Part shown: in pieces, positions 1 to 11,814 of the stretch
Numbering within the stretch: the stretch's first letter is position 1
Layout of the letters: each line of letters begins with the position of its first letter
DNA from: Myotis daubentonii
Lineage: Eukaryota; Chordata; Mammalia; Chiroptera; Vespertilionidae
Direction: 5' to 3'
DNA: 64,000 bases
Assembly: GCF_963259705.1 (NCBI RefSeq)
Contig: NC_081844.1
Location: 20,321,715-20,385,714, forward strand
Notes under the pieces: model-generated
The model's database searches: none
Seen by the model: only the letters and a program-made list of their open reading frames with translations
Told to the model about the DNA's origin: nothing
Translations under genes and position numbers: made by a program

Positions 1-167
1 CAGCAAAAGTCGGCTTACAGTCATGAGTACATGAAACAGAGTTTATTCTTGTATTATTACTTATTAATTATTGTTATTTTACCCTCCCCTGTATGTTTGT
101 ACCTGTTTCTCCTGGTATCTTTTATAATTTCCACTTTGTAAAGACAATAGCTATGTTGTTTGATGCA

Positions 168-348
168 TATACACTGAGTGGCCAGATTATTATGACCACC
201 TGACATTTGTAGGTAAATTAGCTATAATTTTGCTCTGCAGTTGCTAGCGGGCCAGACCATTATAAACAGTTTGTTTACCACGACAGAAGTGATTTTTTTT
301 TCTGAAGATATGGGTAAAAAACGCGATTTAACAGCCTTTGAACGTGGG
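168..348 (+). mobile_element. Tc1-like transposon, 5' fragment with transposase start
   Basis: cactgagtggccagattatt at about 170 looks like a Tc1-type terminal repeat after a TA. About 140 bases later an ATG at 310 opens MGKKRDLTAFERG, closely resembling the N-terminus of Tc1-like transposases. The frame then runs into an AT/AC microsatellite, and no 3' end or catalytic DDE region remains. Confidence 0.65.
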
Positions 349-350
349 AG

Positions 351-410
<60 letters not shown>

Positions 411-423
411 ACACACACACACA
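349..423 (+). repeat. (AT)n(AC)n microsatellite
   Basis: Pure dinucleotide runs with minor interruptions, starting inside the Tc1-like fragment. It gives rise to meaningless TH/CV-repeat open frames on both strands. Confidence 0.95.
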
Positions 424-1151
424 GTATATTGACAAATATTATACCAGGTTTTTGGCACTGTGACAAAGAAGATTCATAAATGTAAAGTTCAGAGGCCCAA
501 TTTCTACCTTCTCCATGTCAAAATTATAGCCCTGCTACTTCTGTTTCTACCTGCCTATTCCACCTGTGCCTATCCCTTTATTTTTAGCTTCTGGAACCAC
601 TTTAGTTTAGGTGTGTCCTGTTCATAAGGCATGGAGTTGAACCTTGCTTTGTGAGCCAAGCTGAATATCCTCTCCTTTAATAGGCGGATTGAGCCCATTT
701 AAACTTAGCAGCACATGGACTCATTCCTTCCATCATTAGCTCTCTGCCCTCTCTGCTGCTGAGTGTGGCTGAGTGACTGGAGGCTGGAGCAATTCTCCAG
801 GCCATTTTGGATGACTTCTTAAAATCCTGCACCCTTTGCAAGACTTTCAAACCTCACTTTGCAAATCATTTGCATCCAAGAGAGAGGACCCACCGGTTTT
901 GGTGGATGGACAGGAATAAGCCATGTTTAGGCTGAGCCAAGATGGGAGTGAGTGAAGAGCTCATTCTGTAAGTGGGTGGCTCATTATGGAATCTTTCCTC
1001 TTAGGATGACGTTTGCTTCCCTAAATAATTCCTACACTGCAGGGACTCTAGTGCTGATAATGAGAAAAACAGGGCCTTCTGGTACATTAATAAAAGAATT
1101 TGGCAATGTAGCAGGATACAAAATCAACACCCAAAAATTGATGGCTTTAAA

Positions 1152-1371
1152 TATATATATATATATTTTTCTTGATTTCAAAGAGGAAGGGAGAGGGAGA
1201 GCAAGATAGAGACATCAATGATGAGAGAGAATCATTGATTGGCTGCCTCCTGCATGACCCTTACTGGGGATCGAGCCCAAAATTTGCACATGTGCCCTTG
1301 ACCAGAATCGAACCTGGGACCCTTCCATCTGGAGGCTGACACTCTATCCACTGAGCCAAACCGGTTAGGGC
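1152..1371 (-). repeat. Ves SINE inside the L1
   Basis: Ends with the reversed tRNA-like head (gagccaaaccggttagggc). A short imperfect duplication attgatggctt / atcgatggctt flanks it. Confidence 0.92.
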
Positions 1372-2682
1372 AATCGATGGCTTTTTTATACACCAATAAT
1401 GAATTCTCAGAAAGAGAAACTAAACAAACAATCCCATTTACCATTGCAACAAAAAATTAAGATACTTCATGGATTGGTAGAATTAATATCATTAAAATGT
1501 CCATACTACCCAAAGCAATCTACACATTCAATGCAATCCCTATTAAAATACCAATGACATATTTCACAGATCGAGAACAGATACTCCAAAAATTTATATG
1601 GAACCAAAAAAGACCCCAAACAGCTGAAGCAATCTTGAGAGAGAACAAAATTGGAGGGATCACAATACCAGATATCAAGTTATATTACAAAGCCACTGTA
1701 ATCAAAACAGCCTGGTACTGGCACAAGAAAAGATCAATGGAACAGAACAGAGACCCCAGAAATCAACTCAAGCCATTACGCTTAATTAATATTTGACAAC
1801 GGAGGCAAGAACATACAATGGAGTCAAGGCTGTATCTTCAATAAATGGTGTTGGGAAAATTGGACAGATACATGTAAAAAAAATGAAACTAGACCACCAA
1901 CTCACACCATACACAAAAATAAACTCAAGTGGATAAAAGACTTAAGTGTAAAAATCCTAGAAGAAACCATAGGCAGGAAAATCTCAGACATCTCTCATAG
2001 CAATATGTTTACAGATACATCTCCTAGGGCAAAGGAAACTAAGGAGAAAATAGACAAATGGGACTACACCAAAATGAAAAGCTTCTGCACAGCAAAAGAA
2101 ACCATCAACAAAAGGAAAAGGGAGTCTACTGCATGGGAGAACGTATCTGGCAATGATACATCGGATAAAATAGATGAGGAATTCATGCAACTTAACAAAA
2201 GGAAGACAAACAATCCTATTAAAAAGTGGGCAAAGGACCTAAATAGACACTTCTCCAAAGTGGACATACAGATGGCCAAGAGATATATGAAAAGATGTTC
2301 AAAGTCACTGATCATTAGAGAGATGGAAATTAAAACAACAATGAGGTATCACCTCACATCTGCCTGAATGGCTACCATCAACAAATAACAAGTGCTGGTG
2401 AGGATGCAGAGAAAGGGAACCCTAGTACACTGCTGGAGGGAATGCAGACTGGTGCAGCCATTATGGAAAACAGTATGGAGTTTCCTCAAAAAGTTAAATA
2501 TGGAACAGCCATTTGACCCAGTGTTCCCACTTCTAAGGAATATATCATATCCTAAGAAACCCAAAGCACCCATCAGAAAGAATGTATGCCCACCTATGTT
2601 CATAGCAGCACAATTTACAATAGCTAAGATCTGGAAACAGCCCAAGTGTCCAGTAGGTGAGTGGATTAAAAAGCTGTGGTAC

Positions 2683-2901
2683 GCCCTGACCGGTTTGGCT
2701 CAGTGGATAGAGCGTCGGCCTGCAGACTGAAAGGTCCCAGGTTCGATTCCAGTCAAGGGCATGTACCTTGATTGTGAGCACATCCCCAGTAGGGAGTGTG
2801 CAGGAGGCAGCTGATCGATGTTTCTCTCTCATTGATGTTTCTAGCTCTCTATCCCTCTCCCTTCCTCTCTGTAAAAAATCAATAAAATATATTTTAAAAA
2901 A
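2683..2901 (+). repeat. Ves SINE inside the L1, with perfect target duplication
   Basis: Starts gccctgaccggtttggctc with A and B box-like sequence (ggttcgattcc) and ends in an A-rich tail. Flanked by AAAAAGCTGTGGTAC at 2668-2682 and 2902-2916. Confidence 0.95.
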
Positions 2902-4334
2902 AAAAAGCTGTGGTACAATTATACCATGGAATGCTATGCAGCAGTGAAAAAGAAGGATATCTTACCCCTTGAAACAGCATGGAGGGACCTGGAGAGTATT
3001 ATGCTAAGTGAAAGAAGACGGTTAGAAAGACAAGCATCACGTGATCTCACTCAGATGTAGAATCTAATGAACAAAATAGACTGATTAACAAAACAGATCC
3101 AGAGACATAGAAGCATGGGACAGACTGTGGAATCTCAGAGGGAAGGCGGGGGCGTGTGGGTGGGTGGGAAGAGATCAACAAAAGAACTTGTATGCATGTA
3201 TGCATCACCCATGGTCACAAACAATAGTGTGGTGAAGGCCCTGCGTGGGGGTGGGGGGCGCGGCTAGAAGAGATCAATGGGGGAGGGGGACATAGGTAAT
3301 ACTTTCAACAATAAAGATTAAAAAAAAAAAAAGTTTGAAAATCAAGTGGAGGCTGTGGGGGCTTATTAAAATACAGTCTTGGGTCCCCCACCAGACTTGT
3401 AGAATTTCTGGAAATGCCGAGAAATCTAAATTCTTAAACCAGAGATAGAGGAGGTTCTTGTGATTCCTGGAAGGGTGTAAACTATTGCTCTAAGGTGTAT
3501 TATGGGTGTGAAGTCTCTTTGGGGAGAAATAATGCACAAGGATGTCTACTTACACCACTCCCTCCTTCTTGAGCATCTGAAGTAGGGGTCAAGATAGTCA
3601 AAGGCTGGGCAAGCGAAGAGCTTTGTTCTCGGCATACTTAGTTTAATCAGACGTTTTCCTAATGCTTAGCCCTGAGATGGGAAACTTTCGGACTCCAGGG
3701 CTTCACCAAGATCAGTTGCTTCCCACTTGCACCCCGATCCCAGGCAGGTCTAATCCCCATCTGCCGCGCAATGGCCTTGTTCTACCAAGCACAGTAAGGT
3801 GAAGGGTTGAGGGAGGAGAAACCAGGTCTCCATGATGATGCAGAAATAGGCACAGGAGAATAAATCATTGCTGAGAGCTTGCCTCTTGGCTTTGCCTCCT
3901 CCCAGCCCTGAGAAGCAAGGGTTTGCCGGCTCATTAGAGAGGCAGGGAAACTGAGCTCCCTGCAAGGGACTGCACTGCCTCCTAATGAGGGCCCAATCAG
4001 CAAACCGGTGCTCTGGACACCACCCCGGCCGCAGGACGCTATCACCTGTACACATCAGGAGGGCCTTGTGGCCAGAACGCAGCCAGCGGTAGAAAACATT
4101 TCAGAGGAAGAAGCAACAGGATATGGTGACAGCGAGGAAAGACCAAAGACGGCTGGAGATGGCGCTGGTGACTGAAATGGGGAAGCGGAGGAAGGCAAAG
4201 GTGCGTTAGGTTAGAGTTCAGTTTGCCATGACCTCACTGGCCTGAGATCTGCTTTACACACCTCACTGAGGCAGTGAGAGCTTGTCTAAGCTGGGTGTCC
4301 TCAAACCTGTTGAACAAATCAGGTTTGATGCCTT

Positions 4335-4605
4335 TTTTTTTTTTTTAAATAAACTTTTTAGATTTACAGGGAAGTTATAAGAATATTACAGCAAATGCCT
4401 ATATAACCGACATTTAGTTTCTCCTGTTGTTAACATGATAATGGTGCATTTGTCACGACTTATAAACCACTACTGATTGATATGTTATTATTAACTAAGT
4501 CTACACTTTATTTATTTGAAAGTCCTCAGTTTTCTCCTAATGTCCTTGCTTTTGAGACCTTAACAGGTTTTTAATTTTTAAAATATTTTATTTATTTAAT
4601 TGTAG
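4335..4605 (-). repeat. Old L1 fragment
   Basis: tttagatttacagggaagtt, tcctgttgttaacatgataa and tgtcacgacttataaacc resemble reversed ancient L1 3' sequence. Confidence 0.55.
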
Positions 4606-4607
4606 AA

Positions 4608-4847
4608 CCTCACACCCAAGGATATTTTTCCATTGATTTTTAGAAAGAGTGTAAGGGAAGGGGAGAGACTAAGGGAGAGAAACATCTATGTGAGAGAGAC
4701 ACACCGAATGGTTGCCTCCTGCACGTACCCCGACAAGGGAGGGGAATGGAGCCTATAACAGAGGTACATGCCCTGGACCAGTATCGAACCTGGGACCCTT
4801 CAGTCTGCGGTCCGACGCTCTATCCACCGACCCACACCTGCTAGGGC
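4608..4847 (-). repeat. Ves SINE
   Basis: Full-length reversed copy from ccattgatttttagaaagag to cctgctagggc. Confidence 0.9.
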
Positions 4848-4939
4848 AAGTCCTTGGCAGTTTTGAGGACAGTCTGATATTTTGTAGGATGTCTGTCAAT
4901 TTGGGTCTGTCTGATATTTCTTCCCACTGCCTGTTTTGT

Positions 4940-5105
4940 AAATGAAGTTTTATAGCACACAGCCCCACCCATTCACCACATACTGGTACAGTCTATGGCT
5001 GCTTTTGCTCTACAATGCCGAGTGAGTGAATAGAGAGCTGAGTGGCCCTAAAATCCAGAAATACTAATTATGTAGCTCTTAAGAGAAAGTTTGCATATCC
5101 CTGGG
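4940..5105 (-). repeat. Old hAT-type MITE (AATAAAACTTTAT family)
   Basis: Reversed sequence with gaagttttatagcacacagc and tatggctgcttttgctctac; terminal gtttgcatatccctgg. Confidence 0.6.
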
Positions 5106-5522
5106 CTAAGCTACTCTGCAAGGGATTCAACTTAAAATGTTTAATATATACCTAAAGAGTGACCACTGCAAACCACTCTAGCTAACTTTATCCCTCATCT
5201 TTCTGTCTCTATTGATTTACGTTTTCTGGACCTTTCACATAGACGGGATCCTAGAATACATGACCCTCTGGCTTCTTTCATTCAAGGAGTAATCTCCACT
5301 GCAGCCACTCTGCTTTGAAAAGGGGCAGTAGGAGCAGCAACAGCCTGTTTGCCCTGTGGGTCACTCCATCTTCCTTGGGTCAGGGAGCCATGGCTGGTGC
5401 CCAGGAAGACCACTGGATCCAAAGCCATGTGATAACCCCAATCAACCGTTGGGGAAAGTGCCCCTAGCCACCTCTTTTTCGGGTGGATGCAATTTTCTGA
5501 CTTTCTTTTTTTGCTGTGGTTA

Positions 5523-5760
5523 ATCCTCACCCGAGGATATTTTTCCATTGATTTTTAGAGAGCGGAAGGGAAGGGGAGAAACACAGAGAGAAAAACATCA
5601 GTGTGAAAGAGACACATTGACTGGTTGCCTCCTGCACACGCCCTGACCAGGGCTGGGGATCGAGCCTGCAACCAAGGTACATGCCCTTGACCAGAATTGA
5701 ACTCGGGACCCTTCAGTCTGTGGTCTGACACTCTATCCACTGAGCCAAACTGGTCAGGGC
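5523..5760 (-). repeat. Ves SINE
   Basis: Full-length reversed copy ending gagccaaactggtcagggc. Confidence 0.92.
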
Positions 5761-6552
5761 CAATTCTCTGACTTCCATTCTTTGCTTCTTTGGAGAGCCC
5801 CTCCCCAGTGTCCACCATTCTCCTGATGGGGCAGCCCTGGAACGGACATGGAAGCCTACCCACACATCGGAGGACTGCCCTGGGATCTCCACAAGGTGTC
5901 CCCCTCCCTTGGTGTCACTGTGACCTCATCTCAGCACTCACTCACTCAGCTGACACCCGGGGCTGCTGAGCTAGAAGAGCTTGCTGCAAGAAACAAATGG
6001 CCCCTGAACAACAAACGGCCCCTCAGAGCATAAGGGTAGAGTGGCAGGAGCCACACTGTGTGCTAGCTCTGCAGGCCACAGGACATTCCAGATTTCTCCC
6101 AGCAGGCCTCGGGGCAGGACTTAGCTAGATGACAAAGGCAAGAATATTCCAGACTAAGGGTATAGCACATGCACAAAAGCCCTGGGCAGGAGAGTCAGGA
6201 GGCAGAGCAGAGAGGTTGACTTGCTACAGGTCACACAGTATACTGGAAGCTGAGCTGGGCTGCCTGGTCCGACTCTGACTTCCTGGCAGGGGGCAGCTCT
6301 TGGCCCTGAGGTCCTGCAGGTGGTAAATTGCACTGGGAGGTGCAGGGTCACGTGCTGAGGGTAAAGAACCAGTCCGGGCATGTTGGCAGGATTGGAGCTC
6401 TCCCCTCAGGGGCTGTATGTGCTTGTCATCTCTCACCTCTCCCCACAATCTCACCGAGTAGCTCTGTCCGCGTTATGGGATCTACGTGGCTCCCTGTCCA
6501 GAGCCCTAGGCCAGATTGTCAACTGCACATCCTAAAGGCGCCTAAACTAGAG

Positions 6553-6733
6553 CAAGTTTCTCAACCTTGTCACCGCTGGCATTTTGGGCCTGGATCATTC
6601 TTTGCGGAGGGGGGTGCCCTGTGTATTATAGGATATTGATTAGCATTCTTGGCCTCTGCCCACTAGTTGCCAGTCTCCAGATGTTGCCAAACATCCCCAG
6701 GGGTAGAATTACCCCTGGCTGAGAACTGAGCCT
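6553..6733 (-). repeat. MER5-like hAT-Charlie MITE
   Basis: ctggcattttgggcctggat, ttctttgcggaggggggt and gatgttgccaaacatcccc are the reversed MER5-type sequence. Family name from memory. Confidence 0.75.
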
Positions 6734-8656
6734 TAGATTCAGTTAAAAGTGGCTTCTCTGGAGATCCCCATGTGGCCAGGAAGGGCTAAATGGGACTCTA
6801 AATTCTCAAAGGTTGCTGTGACTCACTCTGCCAAAAAGGGGTGATGATAACATCTAGTCTTTCCCCAGGAGCCTGCCCCACCTGACCACTGGCAAGTGGG
6901 GCCACTCTCTCCTCCACCCAGGAGCAGCTGGTCAGCAGCCACAAACCAGGGTCACAGGGCTGGGCAGGTGACTGTGAGCCTCAGACTTGGCCCCTTGGCC
7001 TTTCCCAAAGACAGGTCACCTCTGAAGGCCTCAGGTAACCAATATCTTGATGGGCAGCTGATTGACTGACACAGAAGAACACTTCAGAGGGCAGCCCCAG
7101 TGGCTCTGGGGACACTTCATCCTGGATAATAGCTAGGAAAGAAATGGGCTACCAGAGCCTGTGGTCGCTCAATGCCCGGCCATGTTCCTGCCTCAAACAG
7201 TGAGGCAGATACAGCCAATAGATAGACAGACTCCCCCTGGCCCAGCCCTGGTGTAACGAAGCGTCCAGAACATTTGGAAAGGGCAGTGGCTGTGGAAGGA
7301 ATGTTCTGGGCCCAAGCAATGCTTCACCTTTTAATCAACTCTTCCTGCAAATTCCAAGGAGGCCTTTCTGGGTGCCTAAAATATACCCCATAATTTCACT
7401 CTTAGATGCAGCATTCCCAAAAATATAACTTCCCCCTTTGTCTAAAATAGCCTTAGATCACTGCAGAGTGTCAGGGCTCTGTGTTTTTGCACAGCAGGAC
7501 AGAAAGGCAGCCTCAAAGCTCTGCAGGGCACAGGAGAGGCAGGAAGCGCTGTCGCCTTTTGGATGGCCACCTGTCCCTGGTTCTCTCAGAAGCCCTCGAC
7601 ACCCCAGTCCTCCATGTACTCCCCCACGGATACCCTCTCATCCTTCTGCACTCCCTCCCTCTCTGGTGCAACCCCGCTTTTCAGCTAGGCAGTCTCCCAG
7701 CAGTCTGTCGCGCTGTCTGTTCCCTACTTCTGATACAGGTGGCTCCTAAAGCTGCTCTCGGTTTTCTTCATTTTGCGACATCCTTGTGGTAAGACTGAAA
7801 TACCCATGCCTACTAGTTTGTATTAGGCACTGGGGATGGGAATGCTGCCACGTCCACTGGGGGCCATGAGAAGCTTGTCCTCATGTCCTTTCTCTGGCTG
7901 AATAATTCCCCTCCTCCACCCAGTCCCACCCCCCAGCTGTGAGCTTCTGAACATCCTCATGGTCTTACGTCCAACACCCAAAATGCCGGCTTTCTTGGAG
8001 GGTGCCATGACTCTGGGCACACATTTCTGGCCTGGTCCTGTCAGCCCCAGTCCTGTTAGCATCAGCCTCTCCTAGCAGCTCATGGTGTCCTCATCCCGTT
8101 GTGCCCCCGGCAGACTAAGTTGCCCCATAGTAAGGATCCAGGTGGCCTCAGGGCCCAGGGTGCAGCTGAAAACCCTCAGAGGGCCTTCCATGAGGGTGCA
8201 AGATGGGGATGAGCTCCCACACAGTCCCTGCCACCGTCAGCCAGAGTTGTAAAAATTCTCTGTGCCTGTGGGACACAGCTAGTGAGTCCCACATAGGGCG
8301 AAAGGCGAAGCCCATCCTGTCAGGATCTTAGGGGACTTCTACACCCCAGTCCTTCTTTGCAGCCTGTCCAAAACTGCTTTAAGACCCTATGATCCTGATA
8401 CCAATTCCAAGGACAGTTATTTCCTCCACACCAAGCAGTTCTCTGACACCAGCTGGGTGTCCTATAATTCAACCCAATTCTGATACTATCTACCTGGAGA
8501 CAGGCTCAACCTCACAGGTAAGGGCTCAGCTCCACAAGACTGCCTCCCACATCCCCTCCAGGTGCCAGCTGCATGTCTAAGTTGTAAGCTGTGCTTCTGA
8601 CCAACTGGCTATAAATTGAGGTTCCCATGACCCTCTCCTTGGATTCTGTTAACTTG

Positions 8657-9097
8657 CTGAAGCCCGGTGGACGAAAATTCATGCACTCGAGGGAGGGGGG
8701 TCCCTCAACCCAGCCGGTGCCCTCTAGCAGTCTGGGACCCTTCGGGGGATGTCCACCTGCCGGCTTAGGCCTGCTCCCCAAGGGATTGGGCCTAAGCTGG
8801 TAGTCAGACATCTCTCTGGGAGCTCTCAGGGGATGTCCGATTAACGGCTTAGGCCCGCCGTTAGTCAGACATCCTTAGCGCTGCCACGGAGACCGGAGAG
8901 GCTCCTGCCCCTGCCAGTGTGCTGGCCAGCCATGAGCTGGCTTCTGCCTGAGCGGTGCACCCCCTGTGGAAGCGCAATGACCACCAGGGGGCAGCTCCTG
9001 TATTGAGTGTCTGCCCCCTGGTGGTCAGTGCGCATCATAGCGAGTGGTCATTCCGCCATTAGGGTCAACTTGCATATTGCCCTTTTATTATATAGGA
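8657..9097 (-). mobile_element. Non-autonomous Helitron (HeliBat-type)
   Basis: Read on the minus strand it starts with a TCCTATATAATAAAAGGG-type 5' end (9097 downward) followed by atatgcaagttgacc. It ends near 8657 with gtgcatgaattttcg and caccgggc-type sequence, as in bat Helitrons. No RepHel open frame is present. Internal feature: a perfect 17-bp inverted repeat at 8978-8994 and 9011-9027. The 3' end is slightly decayed, so the CTAG end is not exact. Confidence 0.8.
8978..9027. promoter_or_regulatory. Paired, inverted CTCF-like motifs inside the Helitron
   Basis: tgaccaccagggggcag at 8978-8994 and its exact reverse complement at 9011-9027, separated by 16 bases. Each arm contains CCACCAGGGGGCAG, which agrees with the CTCF core consensus. 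Plus-strand motif first, minus-strand motif second. Binding is inferred only. Confidence 0.6.
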
Positions 9098-9693
9098 TAC
9101 AACGCAGTAAGAGCCAGATGGAAGAGATGCACAGGGCAAGGTATGGGGAAGGGGCAAGGAGCTTCCATGTCCTCTCTGGGCATGTCACCCTCCCAGAAGC
9201 TCCACGTGTTCACCAAGACAGGAGCTCTCTGAACTCCCTCCTTTGGGTTTTTATGGAGGCTCCATTACATAGGCATGATTGTTTAAATCACTGGCTATAG
9301 GCTAGTGAATCTATCTCTAGTCTCTCTGCCCTTCCCCCAGGTCAGGACGAAAATTCCAGCCCTCTAATCAGATGGCTGGTTCTCCTGAGAACTAGTCCCC
9401 ATCCTTAGGTACTTTCCAAGTCACCAATAACAAAACGGAAGACCTCTTTCTCATTCTCTTTAGTTAGGAAATTCTAAGGGTATTAGGAGCTCTGTGCCAG
9501 GAATAGGACCCTGAAAACCCCCCAAGTGTTTCTTATTATAAAGCACAAAATCACAGACTGTCGTAGGTAGATGTCTGCAAAAGGATTTGATGTGGTGATA
9601 CAAGTCACCTGAAATGAAGATGGAAATCTTTTCCTTACATTTAGGAAGGTAGAGTTCAGCAGATGAGAAGAATGACTGTGGAATGATCTAGAA

Positions 9694-9761
9694 CAGCGGT
9701 CGCCAACCAGTGGTCTGAGGACCACTGGTGGTCCATGAGGTCCGAAAGGTTGGCGACCGCG
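9694..9761. mobile_element. Minimal 68-bp hAT MITE
   Basis: cagcggtcgccaacc and ggttggcgaccgc are inverted ends enclosing a nearly palindromic core (accagtggtctgaggaccac). It is flanked by an exact 8-bp duplication ATCTAGAA at 9686-9693 and 9762-9769. The last bases of the right end are altered. Confidence 0.85.
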
Positions 9762-9784
9762 ATCTAGAATGTTCTATGGGTACT

Positions 9785-10070
9785 ATAGGTATAAGGGCTC
9801 AGTAAACCTTTCCTGCAAAGAGCCAAGTGGTAAATATTTTCAGCTTTGCTTTCAGATATGGTGTCTGTCACACTGCTCTGCTTTGCTTCTGTGGCCTGAA
9901 AGCAGCCACACACTATTATGTAAATGAGTGGGCATGGGTGGGGGCCAATAAAACTATTGAAACAGGTCAGAAAATATGTAAATGAAGGTGTGTCTGTATG
10001 CCAATAAAACTTTATTTACAGAAACAGGCAGATTTAACCTGTGGGCTGTAATTTGTCAATTCCTGGTATG
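9785..10070 (+). repeat. Old hAT-type MITE (AATAAAACTTTAT family)
   Basis: gctcagtaaacctttcctgc, ctgaaagcagccacacacta and ccaataaaactttatttaca, with an internal partial duplication of the tail. Confidence 0.7.
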
Positions 10071-10426
10071 CACAAAAGGAAATTAAACCTCAAATAAGTG
10101 CAGTGGATAACCATGCGTGCTCCCCTGCAGCAAAAACCACCACAGCAGCCCTGGTTTGTTTCCTGTTGGGGAGATGCTTATAGGAGAGCAGCTGAACCAT
10201 AGCCAACACCTGGCATTAGGTTCAGAAAGTCACCCCAAAAGAACAGGGATGGAGGGGTGATAAAATCCCAGTGCAAAGAAACCAGTGCTAACTGCATCAA
10301 AAAAACCACCAAAAGTGCTTTCATTACATTTGTCTGCAAGAAACCCCACAGGGTGCGTATGACTTTTCAGCTCTAGGGGTCCTCAAATCAGCCACTGCAT
10401 TTTTGGGCATTGATGAGCAGCTTTAA

Positions 10427-10452
10427 AAAAAAAAATATATATATATATATTT

Positions 10453-10498
<46 letters not shown>

Positions 10499-10548
10499 TA
10501 TATATATAAAATAAAATATATATAAAATATATATATATGTATATATTC
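10427..10548. repeat. AT-rich low-complexity tract
   Basis: Long TATA/AAATA runs adjoining the tail of a Ves fragment; highly self-complementary. Confidence 0.9.
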
Positions 10549-10646
10549 TATTGATTTCAGAGAAGCAGAGAGAGGGAGAGAGATGGAAACATCATTGAAG
10601 AGAGCATCATTGGTCGGCGCTCAACCACTGAGCCACACCAGCGGGC
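10549..10646 (-). repeat. Ves SINE, internally deleted
   Basis: Tail-side and head-side segments are joined with about 110 bases missing between gcatcattggtcgg and cgctcaaccactg. Confidence 0.8.
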
Positions 10647-11094
10647 AATGAGCAATTTTTAAAATAATATTTTAAGAAGTTGTTCAGTTCTCCTGGAAGA
10701 CCAAACTCGGATGGAAAAGCCGACCCTTACACCGAAGCATGCTTTATCAGTGATGGGTAGCAAAGACACCAGGACATTTCTGGTTGTGGGTGGTCAGTAA
10801 CTATTCTCTTGGCTGTGGCTGGCCTGGAGGTGGGGATGGGGGAGTAGACACCACCAGTCACCTCTTCCAGAGATGAATGAGAACACTAGCCGGGATCGTT
10901 CCCTGGCTCGACGGCCTCCATGAGATGGAAGAGATGGCACTAAATACAGTTGGGTTGATGTGTAACAATAGCAAAATATTACTGAAAAAGAAATTGAAAC
11001 TATTAAGGTATAGAACACGGAACATCTGTTCAACTGAAATCAGTCTTTGCATGCAGTTGGCCTGAAATTTATTCTCAACTGGTGTGCTCTGCCA

Positions 11095-11240
11095 CTCCAG
11101 AGACACTTAGTGATGTCTGGAGACATTTTTGGTTGTCACAACTGGGGAAGGAGGTGCTACTGGCCCCTGATAGTTAGAGGCCAGGGCTGCTGCTCAATAC
11201 CCTAGAGTGCACAGGACACCCCACCCAGGAGGAAGGATCC
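11095..11240 (+). repeat. MER5-like hAT-Charlie MITE, partial
   Basis: gtctggagacatttttggtt, gaggccagggctgctgctca and agtgcacaggacacccc. Confidence 0.75.
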
Positions 11241-11580
11241 ATCGGCACCCAGACGTTGGTGGCCTTTGTCCTTGTGTGTTTCTGTCTGTGAGGCCTTACG
11301 TCGACATAAGGCCTTAATTACCTTCCGTTCTCTGTGCCATTTGCCTGCCCCTGCCCCAGGGTTCCAGCCTTAGCACCTACCTCCTTGGGGCTGCTCTGTC
11401 AACCCAAAGCCCCCCAAACATCCTCGGGAGGCCACCCTGGGGACAGAACCAGCCAGAGATTCTATTCTTTACACTCTGTAGCTATTCAGGTGGGGCCCAT
11501 CTCCCTTATGGGCTTTCCATAGCCCATCTCCAGGACACAGGCTTCTTCTCCCATCCCTGCACCACCATATTTCCCTATAC

Positions 11581-11814
11581 CAGTGATGGCGAACCTATGA
11601 CACGTGTGTCAGAGGTGACATGCGAACTCATATTTTTGGTTGATTTTTCTTTGTTAAATGGCATTTAAATATATAAAATAAATATCAAAAATATACATCT
11701 TTGTGTTACTATGGTTGCAAATATCAAAACATTTCTATATGTGACACGGCACCAGAGTTAAGTTAGGGTTTTCAAAATGCTGACAGGCCGAGCTCAAAAG
11801 GTTCGCCATCACTG
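11581..11814 (+). mobile_element. nhAT1-like non-autonomous hAT element
   Basis: Ends cagtgatggcgaacctatga and aaggttcgccatcactg are inverted repeats. The perfect 8-bp duplication CCCTATAC is at 11573-11580 and 11815-11822. The AT-rich interior resembles the abundant young hAT MITE described from Myotis (family name from memory). Confidence 0.9.

Larger units (their letters stand above)
1085..3335 (+). pseudogene. 5'-truncated L1 (ORF2 end and 3' UTR), split by two Ves SINEs
   Basis: Fragments of the reverse-transcriptase protein C-terminal half are readable: [19 protein letters not shown] at 1497-1796, [20 protein letters not shown] and [13 protein letters not shown] at 2005-2367. The frame is broken by shifts and stops. 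It ends in a short A-rich tail near 3320-3335 after aataaagatt. Ves SINEs interrupt it at about 1152-1371 and 2683-2901. The relatively low decay suggests a bat-lineage L1. Confidence 0.9.

Noticed and set aside
222..466. Small TH- or CV-repeat proteins
   Set aside because: Translations of an (AC)n microsatellite; the same applies at 27516-28004.
2683..2901. tRNA gene
   Set aside because: The A and B box-like sequences belong to the tRNA-derived head of the Ves SINE; the same holds for all its other copies.
6283..6297. Further CTCF-like motif (tggcagggggcagct)
   Set aside because: Only a partial match to the core and no paired or structural context.
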